Of a stretch of DNA of 28,279 nt, positions 20,480 through 27,761 are shown piece by piece. The first letter of the stretch is position 1, and the number at the start of each line of letters is the position of its first letter. Made by a program: the position numbers and the translations under genes. Location: the IMG/VR virus record IMGVR_UViG_3300046516_000900, positions 1 through 28,279 of that record; one strand, 5' to 3'. Source of the DNA: a virus. The notes under the pieces were generated by a model. The model was not told the origin of the DNA. It ran no database searches and saw nothing but the letters and a program-made list of their open reading frames with translations.

Positions 20480-22864
20480 TCAAATCTTGCATGCGCCTCC
20501 TGCGCAACCATCTTCACCGTCATCTTCTTCCAGGTCTGGTTTTGCTTCCTCAGCAACCTCACCCTTCTTTTCATCTTCGGTGTTGTCCTTTTCACCCTTA
20601 GTATTGACGTAGTAACGAGTCTTCACGCCGTATTTCGCTGCCAGGAACGTGTGGTTCATCAGCACTTCTAGCGGAATCTTGCGGTCCTTTGTCGGATCTT
20701 CACTGCGATAGTGATCACGATTGTATGAGAAGTTGGTCGAGATAGATTGGCACGTGAACTTCTGGAAAATTGCGACGTTCTTGATGTAACCATCATAGTC
20801 CTTCGCCGTCATATCCCAGAGGTAGTCATACTTCGACTTGAGCTTCACCGCATCCGGAGCAACCTGAACCATCGTCACCTTCTTGTTACCCTTACGAGTA
20901 ACGAGCTGGCGGAGCGGTTCAATACCGTTTGTAGCATTCGAAACGACAGATGAACTTTCCGACGGCATCAACGCGAGCAAAGTCGAATTGTAAACGCCAT
21001 AGAGGTTGACTTGTTCACGAATCCACTTCCAATCACACTCATAAGCTTGCTTGGTAATTTCATCAACCGCCTTGCAGTACGAGTCGATTAGCAAACCGCC
21101 CTTCGAGTAGATCGTGTCTTCCAAGCCAGGAATCGCGCCGTGTTCTTTTGCAAGTTCAACCGAAGCTTTCAACGCGTAGTAATGCATTTGTTCAGCAAGA
21201 CGGTGAGTCATGTCGAACGTGCGTTGGTCATTGTATTTTTGACCGTTCTTCGCAATTAGGTATGCGTAGTTGATAACGCCAATGCCAAGAGGTCGATACT
21301 TCATTGTCGCCATACGCGCTTGCGGAATCATGTAATCCTGGTAGTCCAGAATTTCATTCAGCAAGTTAACGAGAATCCACATACGACGTTCCATGTCGCT
21401 GTGATCATCAAGATTCAAGTTACCAACGTTAATCGCGGCGAGCGTGCAAAGTTGAACGAGGCCTTCATATGTTACAGTACCGGTGCCATCACCATTATCA
21501 GTCATCACATTGCGAACTGGCTCGGTCGGCAAGCAGATTTCCACACAAAGATTCGACATCGTCACCGGTTTCAGGAACGGTGAGTGCGTATTGACGTGGT
21601 CAGCATTGAAGCCGTAGATACGACCGGTTTCTTGTGATTGCTTGTGGAACGTGTCCAGAATATCGCGAGCATTGACTTGAACGCGGAACTTCAGCGTTTC
21701 ATCTTTCTCGTACTTTTCGTAAAGCGATTCAAACAGTGAACGATCACGACCGAAGAATGCCTTGTAAAGATCCGGCACTTCATGCGGTGAGAACAACGTC
21801 ATCATTTGCTTGTTACGAGCGCGACGAAGCAAGAACATGTCCCACTGCATTGCGTAATCAAGGCGGCGGACGGTCTTCTCATGTGTTTTGCGATTGTCCT
21901 TCAACGTCATGATCTGTTCAGCTTCGGCGTGCCAGATTGGAGCATACAGAGTAACCGATGCATCACGAATGCCACCCTGCGAACGAGATTTCACCGTACT
22001 TTCAAATTGACGATAGAACGGAGTTACACCAGTGTGGACGATTTCACCTTTACCAACCTTCGATCCGAGCGGACGAAGCTTACCACCATTGATACCGAGG
22101 CCAGCGCGTTTTGCTGCGTAGCGACCCATGACCTTCGATGCATCATCGATAGAATCCAGATCATCACCAACGTCAATTAGAACGCAAGATGAGAACTGCT
22201 TGATTGATGTGCGGAGCCCGGCGAGAATCGGCGTCGGTAGCGAGATCTTGAACGTCGACAGCATGTCATACGTTTCACGGATCAGTTGGAGACGTTGTTT
22301 CTTCGGGCGGTTGCGAAACGCAACTACCGGAATCAACATGAACATCACCTGCGGAGTTTCAAAATACGTTTTTGAGGAGCGGTCCTGAACCAGATACTTG
22401 TCACGAATCTGTTTGACAGCTGCGCCAGAAAGGTTATAATCACGATCATGCTTGATGTAAGCACCAAGCTTCAACCATTCATCATCCGTGTACCAATCAA
22501 GCAGCTTTGCGTCATAGACGCCACGTTCCACGTTTTTCTTCACTACTTCGATCAGACGTTCTGGTTCAAACGTGCCAAAAACACGCTTGCGCAGGTCGGT
22601 GATCAGAAGACGTGCGAGGACTCGCGAATAGTTAGGATGATCTTCCGAGATCAAATCCTCACATGACGAGGCCGTCATGTCTTCGAGGGTCTGAGTTGGA
22701 ATGCCGTCATAGACCTGCGGATCGGTCTTCATGGCAATGTCGCTGACTGACACGCCGAGGATACCTTCACATGCGTTTTGCAGCGAGGCATGAATCTTTT
22801 CTACATCATAATTTTCGAAAGTACCGTCGCGCTTGGTGACTCTCTTTACTTCTTTGATGCTCAT
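20480..22864 (-). CDS. nrdA: Ribonucleoside-diphosphate reductase, large (alpha) subunit
   Basis: Class Ia R1 protein making deoxynucleotides from ribonucleoside diphosphates. The N-terminus is an ATP-cone (VTKRDGTFENYDVEKIHASL), the allosteric activity site. SNLCVEICLPTEP holds the thiyl-radical Cys, and MPSESSSVVSNATNGIEPLR is the conserved loop near the active site. The C-terminus GCAGGACKI has the Cys pair that accepts electrons from thioredoxin, which this phage encodes at 13056. An acidic segment (EEDDGEDG) precedes it. 794 aa, slightly longer than T4 NrdA (754). No ribosome binding site is strong (GAGAG, nine bases upstream). A terminator hairpin at 22909-22941 separates it from the methyltransferase gene. 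Confidence 0.97.
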   Translation of the reverse strand: MSIKEVKRVTKRDGTFENYDVEKIHASLQNACEGILGVSVSDIAMKTDPQVYDGIPTQTLEDMTASSCEDLISEDHPNYSRVLARLLITDLRKRVFGTFEPERLIEVVKKNVERGVYDAKLLDWYTDDEWLKLGAYIKHDRDYNLSGAAVKQIRDKYLVQDRSSKTYFETPQVMFMLIPVVAFRNRPKKQRLQLIRETYDMLSTFKISLPTPILAGLRTSIKQFSSCVLIDVGDDLDSIDDASKVMGRYAAKRAGLGINGGKLRPLGSKVGKGEIVHTGVTPFYRQFESTVKSRSQGGIRDASVTLYAPIWHAEAEQIMTLKDNRKTHEKTVRRLDYAMQWDMFLLRRARNKQMMTLFSPHEVPDLYKAFFGRDRSLFESLYEKYEKDETLKFRVQVNARDILDTFHKQSQETGRIYGFNADHVNTHSPFLKPVTMSNLCVEICLPTEPVRNVMTDNGDGTGTVTYEGLVQLCTLAAINVGNLNLDDHSDMERRMWILVNLLNEILDYQDYMIPQARMATMKYRPLGIGVINYAYLIAKNGQKYNDQRTFDMTHRLAEQMHYYALKASVELAKEHGAIPGLEDTIYSKGGLLIDSYCKAVDEITKQAYECDWKWIREQVNLYGVYNSTLLALMPSESSSVVSNATNGIEPLRQLVTRKGNKKVTMVQVAPDAVKLKSKYDYLWDMTAKDYDGYIKNVAIFQKFTCQSISTNFSYNRDHYRSEDPTKDRKIPLEVLMNHTFLAAKYGVKTRYYVNTKGEKDNTEDEKKGEVAEEAKPDLEEDDGEDGCAGGACKI

Positions 22865-23092
22865 GTATGTTATTCTCTCATTGACTATATTGGCGGAAGT
22901 TGAAAATGAAAGCCGCTCACTAAAATTAGCTGAGCGGCTTTACTTGATATGCAAAGTCACCTGAAGAGCTGCTTTTGACTTGTTGCTGTGTTGCGGACTA
23001 TCTAATAGATGGCGCGTTACAGTAGTAGAATTAGATTTTAATCCTCAGGTGTCCATGTGTATATTTATTGAGCACTTCCAAACTCTACAATT
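22865..23092. other. Gap between methyltransferase and nrdA: terminator, possible promoter, tRNA-like element
   Basis: No gene seen. On the minus strand, a possible nrdA promoter has TATAGT (22889-22884) with TTTCAT 16 bases upstream, a weak match to the class used elsewhere. A terminator lies at 22909-22941. At 22958-23051 a 7-bp inverted repeat (CACCTGA/TCAGGTG) encloses 80 bases and is followed by TCCA on the plus strand, like the acceptor stem of a tRNA, but D- and T-arms do not fold. Confidence 0.4.
22909..22941 (-). terminator. Terminator hairpin after the methyltransferase gene
   Basis: A perfect 11-bp stem (AAAGCCGCTCA with TGAGCGGCTTT) around an 11-base loop, followed on the minus strand by CATTTTC. 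It separates the methyltransferase transcript from nrdA. Confidence 0.75.
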
Positions 23093-24310
23093 TTAGAAGT
23101 TGAACAGCTTCGACTCCTTGGTATCGGTTCGCTCTTTGATGTTGCTTTGCATCAAGAATTTTGCGTCAGTGAGAGTGCGTTCGCCATTCAAATATCCCAT
23201 GACTTCTCTAACCATATCTCCACCAGTGCAAACCGGAACATTTTGGCAAACGTGATTCAAATTGCCAGTCACCAGCTCAAAGTCGTGTGGGAGAGCCATC
23301 AGGTGCATACATTCACGTGGTGTCAAGATGCGATTTTCGACCGGATGAATAGAATCCAACTTACGGCCAATCATCGCCGAAAAGTCACCGTCTGGGCGAT
23401 AAAGTGACATGCTGCCATCCCAAATACCGCCGCCTGACTCAATTTTGGCTTTGATGCGGTCGATTTCACGAATCTGACGGTCCATGCCCTGAGTCACGAA
23501 GTATGCGCGGGCCTCGTTCCATTGCTCGGTGACGAACATATAACGAATCAGAGTCATCGTGTCAAGCTGGCGGTCAACCAAAACTTGGCGCATGTGCTTC
23601 AAGCCGTCGCCATTGTATTTGTGCTGTAGGAATTGCATGTATGGATTCGAGTACAGCGTATCATGCGCCGCCTGCAAGTCTTCCTTGGTATGGCCGCTTA
23701 CGCCCTCAGGAACCTCTGCCAGGTAATCAGCGAGATTTTTACGATCGCGCTTGTAGTAATGCATTTCTGGTGCCGCGCTATCACGCCAGAAGAAATAGAA
23801 AGTGCGCTTGCGATTTTGCGGAATACCGTGATAGATCGAATCGGTGTGATAGAGAGACAGGGAGTATCCGTTCTTTTCAGCAACATCCTGAAAGAATTCC
23901 TTGATCTCTTGACCGCGATTCGTGTACAGCGTCGGCGCATTTTCACCCCAGAAAACCTTTGGGCGAAGCGTTCCAAGAACATACTTGGAGGTTTCTAGCA
24001 TCCACTTGTTTTGAGTGGCGCGCTGTTCGGCACTACCGCTTGACAGCATTGACAAACCTGCGCATGGGCAAACCGCTGAGATAAAGTCCATGTCTTTGTA
24101 CTTATTCTCATCATACCCTTGAGCGGCATGATCGTCATCAATATTGAAGTGCGGAGTATTTGGGAAGTTGGCCTTGACGTTCTTTTCGTTTTCACCAAAC
24201 GGAACGTAAGAGAAAAGCACTTCTGGCGGTACGCCAGTTACTTGTTCACCTGCGACGGTGAGGCCACCGATGAGAGGGACAATGGTGCCCCAACGAAGAT
24301 TCTTGGTCAT
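23093..24310 (-). CDS. C5-cytosine DNA methyltransferase-like protein, 405 aa
   Basis: Motifs of the C5-methyltransferase family appear in order: motif IV CPCAGLS with the catalytic Cys (PC, usually PPCQGFS), motif VI GENAPTLY (ENV in the family), motif VIII GIPQNRKRTF (QxRxR), and motif IX LTPRECMHLMALPHDF. Motif X is changed (QNVPVCTGGDMV instead of GNAVP). Motif I is also altered: VPLIGGLTVAGEQ in place of DLFAGIGG. A long segment of about 150 residues before motif IX would hold the target recognition region. It may methylate cytosine, or with changed motifs act on a modified pyrimidine. No ribosome binding site is seen before the ATG. It follows the HTH gene across an inverted-repeat element. 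Confidence 0.85.
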   Translation of the reverse strand: MTKNLRWGTIVPLIGGLTVAGEQVTGVPPEVLFSYVPFGENEKNVKANFPNTPHFNIDDDHAAQGYDENKYKDMDFISAVCPCAGLSMLSSGSAEQRATQNKWMLETSKYVLGTLRPKVFWGENAPTLYTNRGQEIKEFFQDVAEKNGYSLSLYHTDSIYHGIPQNRKRTFYFFWRDSAAPEMHYYKRDRKNLADYLAEVPEGVSGHTKEDLQAAHDTLYSNPYMQFLQHKYNGDGLKHMRQVLVDRQLDTMTLIRYMFVTEQWNEARAYFVTQGMDRQIREIDRIKAKIESGGGIWDGSMSLYRPDGDFSAMIGRKLDSIHPVENRILTPRECMHLMALPHDFELVTGNLNHVCQNVPVCTGGDMVREVMGYLNGERTLTDAKFLMQSNIKERTDTKESKLFNF

Positions 24311-24334
24311 ATGAGTATAGTCTAGAAAAAGTAA

Positions 24335-24366
24335 AAAGCCTAAGATAGTTAACTATCTTAGGCTTT
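24335..24366. terminator. Perfect 32-bp palindrome, probable bidirectional terminator
   Basis: Two 16-base arms meet at GTTAAC with no unpaired spacer, flanked by A/T runs; on the minus strand TTTTTAC follows, so it can terminate the HTH transcript. A protein-binding role is an alternative. Confidence 0.7.
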
Positions 24367-24393
24367 GATGCGGCAGATAATTTCCGTTGAGGA

Positions 24394-24401
24394 TATTTAT
24401 C
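24394..24401 (-). promoter_or_regulatory. Possible late promoter GATAAATA
   Basis: GATAAATA on the minus strand, between the outer repeats. It is 84 bases before the methyltransferase ATG and would read through the palindrome, so it is less convincing than the other late boxes. Confidence 0.3.
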
Positions 24402-24428
24402 TGGCGTCTAGACTATACTGCTAGCTCA

Positions 24429-24959
24429 TTATCTGAGCGCTTCGACTTGCGATCGAATTTGCGAGGCCTGAGCGATCGCAGTCGCGTTGTTGCGAATCAC
24501 TTGATCCAATAGCGCAATCAATCCGTCTCGGTCCGCTTTCGACATCAGTTCGAGATTTTCGGCTACAACCGTAACAGACGCTTGCATCAAAGTGAATGTT
24601 TGCGGAAGAGTTTCGTTGATCGCGAGACCTGGATGTGGGTGAGGGTGGGCAGCCTTGGCCGGAGCCGATTTCTTCTTGAAGCTGGCCGATAGGTTGAGAA
24701 GATCTTCATGGGTCCAGCCGCGAGCTTCAGCAAATTCTAGAAGCTTCTGGCGATACTTAGGACCTGGACGAGCCATGTTGCTTTGCGTGCCGTTCACGTT
24801 ATCACGCGAGAACGGCTTTTCCCAGGAGTATATGGAAGCGGCAGGAATTCCGGAAGCTTCTGCCATGGCAGCTACCGTGTTGAAGCCACACTGCTTGCGG
24901 AATTCTTTGAGTTCCAGGTGGAACGTCGGGCTGTTATGAATCGGCTTGCTAAGGTCCAT
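24429..24959 (-). CDS. Helix-turn-helix DNA-binding protein, 176 aa
   Basis: The N-terminal 80 residues resemble an XRE-type domain: LKEFRKQCGFNTVAAMAEAS, GIPAASIYSWEK as the likely recognition helix, and a long insert (SRDNVNGTQSNMARPGPKY) before a final helix. A His/Pro/Ala linker (AHPHPHPG) follows at about residues 98-110. The C-terminal 65 residues form helices (TLMQASVTVVAENLELM, LIALLDQVI) that likely dimerise. It is probably a transcription regulator, perhaps of itself or of the methyltransferase gene, which lies across a palindrome-rich region. GGAG precedes the ATG; a promoter lies at 24990-25018. Confidence 0.78.
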   Translation of the reverse strand: MDLSKPIHNSPTFHLELKEFRKQCGFNTVAAMAEASGIPAASIYSWEKPFSRDNVNGTQSNMARPGPKYRQKLLEFAEARGWTHEDLLNLSASFKKKSAPAKAAHPHPHPGLAINETLPQTFTLMQASVTVVAENLELMSKADRDGLIALLDQVIRNNATAIAQASQIRSQVEALR

Positions 24960-24989
24960 GGTTTACTCCTTCGACGTTGGTATGGAAAC

Positions 24990-25018
24990 ATTGTAAACCT
25001 ACGTGGCGAAAAAGTAAA
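24990..25018 (-). promoter_or_regulatory. Promoter TTTACT-N17-TACAAT for the HTH gene
   Basis: TTTACT (25018-25013) and TACAAT (24995-24990), 17 bases apart on the minus strand. Predicted start near 24983, about 24 bases before the ATG at 24959, with GGAG in the leader. Confidence 0.65.
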
Positions 25019-25040
25019 CAGGATTCTCAATGGTTCTACT

Positions 25041-25427
25041 TCAAAAATCGTGGTTGCGCTGATTTTCCTTGTTTGTCAGGTCATGAACGACCATGATCAA
25101 GTTTACATCAGGATGCTCTGACTTGATGATCGCAGCTTGGACTTCATCATCTTCAAAGTGGCAACGAACGTTAAAGCCAATCGACTTCAACTTTGCGATC
25201 TGCGCTGCTTTATGATGACCCGACGATTCACGCGTCTTTGCTTCATACGGCAGCGGATTGAAGTGAACCTCATTCGATATGCCACGGTTTTTCAACATCT
25301 CCATCGTTTCACTGGTTTCTTGAAACGAGCGGCCTGTGATGATGTGATCACGTGGGCCAGGGTGAACGCCTCGGCATTCTTTATTGATGAAGATGACTCC
25401 ATCGATGTCAAACGTATTGATGTCCAT
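25041..25427 (-). CDS. HAD-like phosphatase, small, 128 aa
   Basis: FDIDGVIF (6-13) is the HAD motif I with the nucleophile Asp and the second Asp; HIITGRS (28-34) is motif II; CHFEDDEVQ (about 89-97) provides the acidic motif IV. Only about 130 residues are present, so it has little or no cap domain. Members of this size dephosphorylate small molecules or the ends of DNA or RNA. The ATG overlaps the stop of the glycosyltransferase gene (TAATG), so the two are coupled. In this setting it might process a sugar phosphate or a base-linked phosphate, but that is inference. Confidence 0.78.
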   Translation of the reverse strand: MDINTFDIDGVIFINKECRGVHPGPRDHIITGRSFQETSETMEMLKNRGISNEVHFNPLPYEAKTRESSGHHKAAQIAKLKSIGFNVRCHFEDDEVQAAIIKSEHPDVNLIMVVHDLTNKENQRNHDF

Positions 25428-26713
25428 TATTCGAAGGCAAGTAAGCTATTGATCGATACAACTTTCTTATCTTTGTATCGATCAAGAGTAGTGTTAAGGG
25501 TGTCATGCAATTCGGCGAGGCGAGCATCGCGAGAGTGTCTACGTATGACTTCTGTTTGAATTTCCTGTCGAGCTGTCATGCTGTCGATGCGTGGATCTTG
25601 AATCACTTCATCCAGGACCACGCCAAAATCTTTACTGCGCTTCAACAGCGCTTGAACAAAGTAATCCTTTCCAAGAGTGTCGAAGCATGCGTGGTGTATA
25701 GTTCCATCGCGAAGCGTCTTACAGAAGACGATTGATGGGATTCCGTACGTGCCAGCTTCTAGCGGCGCGACTGGCGACGACTCCACGGGGCACGTAACAA
25801 ATAACCCGCGCGCTTTCGAAAGGTCTCTGAGTAGCTCCACGCGAGGAGCATTACAATGAAAGGTAACGCCAGCCAGTTTGGGATTCCCGAGATGAGGTTT
25901 GATTTGCTCATTATAGTAGTCGTAGTCTTCAAGTTCGCCGCCAAAAGCAATATAGACCTTAACCTTTGGAGGATTGTCCATGAAAGTCATCCCCTCGAGG
26001 AGCTTTCCGATGTTTTTGTCCTTCTCAGGCCGACCAATCACCATGAAATAGTCATCCGGAGATACAATTTTTGGTGCATCCGCGTTGATCGCAGTAGAGT
26101 AGCAGACGTTGTCGAAGATCTTGTCAATTTCATCCGCTGACTTAATGAACGCAAAGTGTTCACTACCCGTGGCGTAACGACGATGAATCAACTTTCTCCA
26201 CAAGTTCCGCTGGTGTTTAGACACACAAACCAATGTGCTACCGTTCAACGTCATGTCGCGATAGCCTTGAAGTTTCGCGAACATGCTCATATCACCGGCG
26301 GTCTCCGGCGTGTTATGAATCACGCACAGCACAGGAATCGTGGCGGATAGCTCGGCGCAAAGCTTGACGTGGGAGCTGGAGAAACTATGATTGATGATCG
26401 CGGCTGGTTCTAGCCGTTTGATCGTAGCCCGGATTTCTGCTGTCTTCTTCTTATTAAGACGGCCCTTTTCAACCTTGTCGATTTCACCTTCTGATTCATA
26501 ACTTTCTTCTGAACCAGACTGCAGCTTGACGATCTTGATCTCTGGATAGTGTGGAAAAATCGCATCATCCGAATCGGCCGTTGTCAAGAAAAGAACTTCA
26601 TGGCCGAGCTCATAAAGAAGCTCCGCGTGAAGCCGTTCTACCGTTTGAATGCCGCCACCAAGCTTTCCAGCGATGTGGCGTTTTTCCATTTGACAGAGAA
26701 CCAAAACCTTCAT
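25427..26713 (-). CDS. GT-B glycosyltransferase (GT4-like), 428 aa
   Basis: The N-terminal GT-B half has KLGGGIQTVERLHAELLYEL (17-36), with the usual Gly-rich loop of family 4. The C-terminal half has GRPEKDKNIGKLLEG (227-241) and ESSPVAPLEAGTYGIPSIVF (311-330), the E-x7-E type donor-binding motif. It should transfer a sugar from a nucleotide sugar to an acceptor. The gene lies directly after a DNA base-modification family gene, so glycosylation of a modified base in phage DNA is an attractive idea; a cell-surface or other target is also possible. GGAG precedes the ATG, just inside the end of the preceding gene. Confidence 0.88.
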   Translation of the reverse strand: MKVLVLCQMEKRHIAGKLGGGIQTVERLHAELLYELGHEVLFLTTADSDDAIFPHYPEIKIVKLQSGSEESYESEGEIDKVEKGRLNKKKTAEIRATIKRLEPAAIINHSFSSSHVKLCAELSATIPVLCVIHNTPETAGDMSMFAKLQGYRDMTLNGSTLVCVSKHQRNLWRKLIHRRYATGSEHFAFIKSADEIDKIFDNVCYSTAINADAPKIVSPDDYFMVIGRPEKDKNIGKLLEGMTFMDNPPKVKVYIAFGGELEDYDYYNEQIKPHLGNPKLAGVTFHCNAPRVELLRDLSKARGLFVTCPVESSPVAPLEAGTYGIPSIVFCKTLRDGTIHHACFDTLGKDYFVQALLKRSKDFGVVLDEVIQDPRIDSMTARQEIQTEVIRRHSRDARLAELHDTLNTTLDRYKDKKVVSINSLLAFE

Positions 26714-26714
26714 G

Positions 26715-27761
26715 TTAAAACTCCAGAAGTCCTGCGGCTTTTTGAGCAGCTGCCTTTTCTCGATCCTTGGCAGCTTCCTTTTTCTTTTCTTTGTTGACTT
26801 CGAGCTTGCGAGCGTTGATCAACTCAGGTTTTTCGAGGAATCGTTGGTAGACTCCAAACTGACAGCATGTAATTTCACAACCGAATGACGTAAGGTAGTC
26901 AACATGCTGTGTAGGTTTTAGATGCTGTGATAGTGCCTTACGATCAATATCCTCATGATTGAATATTATATCTTGATTATCGCGCATGTAAAGGAGTATT
27001 TGCATGTCGCTCACTTTATCTTTCTTCTGATTCGGATAAAGCTTTTCGATAGTTTTATGAGCGCCAGGACCAGCGATCACAAAATCTTCATTCTCATTCA
27101 TTGAGATATCGTAACAGCGCGCCAAGTTCGAGTTCGCGTGATAGCCGTAGTAGTTACCAATGCCACGATAGCTGGTCAGCTGCTTAAACGCTTGCTCCAT
27201 CGTCGGACGGCCGGCATAAAAATCGATCAATCCGTCTTTCTTAAATGACGCGATCCATTCGATCATGTTTGCCCAGTCTGTCTCACCTACAGCTCCACCA
27301 CAATATTCTCTTGCGGCAGTCTGTAGTGACGTGCGAAGCTCGGTGGTACCCCACTGCTCTTTCTTCTCATCACGAGCGCGTTGCAAATTTTCACGAATCC
27401 ATTCTTGATAATCTTTGTCGTCAGGCAGACGCTCAAAGTCAATCAGGTTCTGTGTTGAAAATTCTGTCTCATTGATGGCATTCAGAATTGCTTGAGCTGG
27501 ACCGTAGAACTTGACCGCAAAAGCGTTCAGAATTTTGTTAGTGAAAGATACTTCTTCCTTGAAGATGTATTTCATTAGCCAATCAACTTCGCCGTGACGA
27601 GTACGATTCGGGTGCCAATACATGACGTCAATTTGCAATGCGTCATTTGGTGGAACGTATTCTTCTTTGCGGCCTTCCGAAATCAATACTTCACGCTTAT
27701 TGATTTCTTTAAGGAAGAACCGAAGTTCTTCCAACACGGTCTTGTCAAACTTGTCAATCAT
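26715..27761 (-). CDS. Alpha-glutamyl/putrescinyl-thymine pyrophosphorylase / 5-hmdU kinase helical-domain family protein
   Basis: Residues 193-245 contain LTSYRGIGNYYGYHANSNLA, then DFVIAGPGAHKTIEKLYP, the helix-hairpin-helix-like and FVVAGPGA-type signature of the family described by Aravind's group in phages with hypermodified thymine. Such proteins are related to DNA glycosylases and act on 5-hydroxymethyluracil derivatives in DNA. There is no P-loop here, so it is not the kinase form. Residues 40-92 (MYWHPNRTRH, KFYGPAQAILNAI) also fit the helical domain. The C-terminus is a charged Lys/Glu/Ala tail. The ATG overlaps the upstream ATPase stop (TGATG). Exact clade and reaction cannot be fixed by eye. 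Confidence 0.75.
   Translation of the reverse strand: MIDKFDKTVLEELRFFLKEINKREVLISEGRKEEYVPPNDALQIDVMYWHPNRTRHGEVDWLMKYIFKEEVSFTNKILNAFAVKFYGPAQAILNAINETEFSTQNLIDFERLPDDKDYQEWIRENLQRARDEKKEQWGTTELRTSLQTAAREYCGGAVGETDWANMIEWIASFKKDGLIDFYAGRPTMEQAFKQLTSYRGIGNYYGYHANSNLARCYDISMNENEDFVIAGPGAHKTIEKLYPNQKKDKVSDMQILLYMRDNQDIIFNHEDIDRKALSQHLKPTQHVDYLTSFGCEITCCQFGVYQRFLEKPELINARKLEVNKEKKKEAAKDREKAAAQKAAGLLEF

Larger units (their letters stand above)
24314..24419. repeat. Nested inverted repeats between HTH and methyltransferase genes
   Basis: A 13-bp sequence AGTATAGTCTAGA (24314-24326) recurs perfectly inverted at 24407-24419. Between them, offset toward the left arm, is a perfect 32-bp palindrome at 24335-24366 (half-site AAAGCCTAAGATAGTT). 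The right arm lies just 9 bases from the stop of the HTH gene. The arms could be operator sites or the feet of a cruciform or large RNA stem. Confidence 0.8.

Noticed and set aside
22958-23051. tRNA gene
   Set aside because: The 7-bp outer stem and TCCA fit, but position 8 is A on the plus strand, no D-loop GG or T-loop TTC is found, the middle does not form a proper anticodon arm, and the reverse strand is no better. Kept only as a tRNA-like element.
26715-27761. Standard DNA glycosylase (HhH-GPD)
   Set aside because: It has a helix-hairpin-helix-like RGIG and a GPG, but FVIAGPGA and the layout fit the hypermodified-thymine family better; no iron-sulphur cluster Cys set is present.
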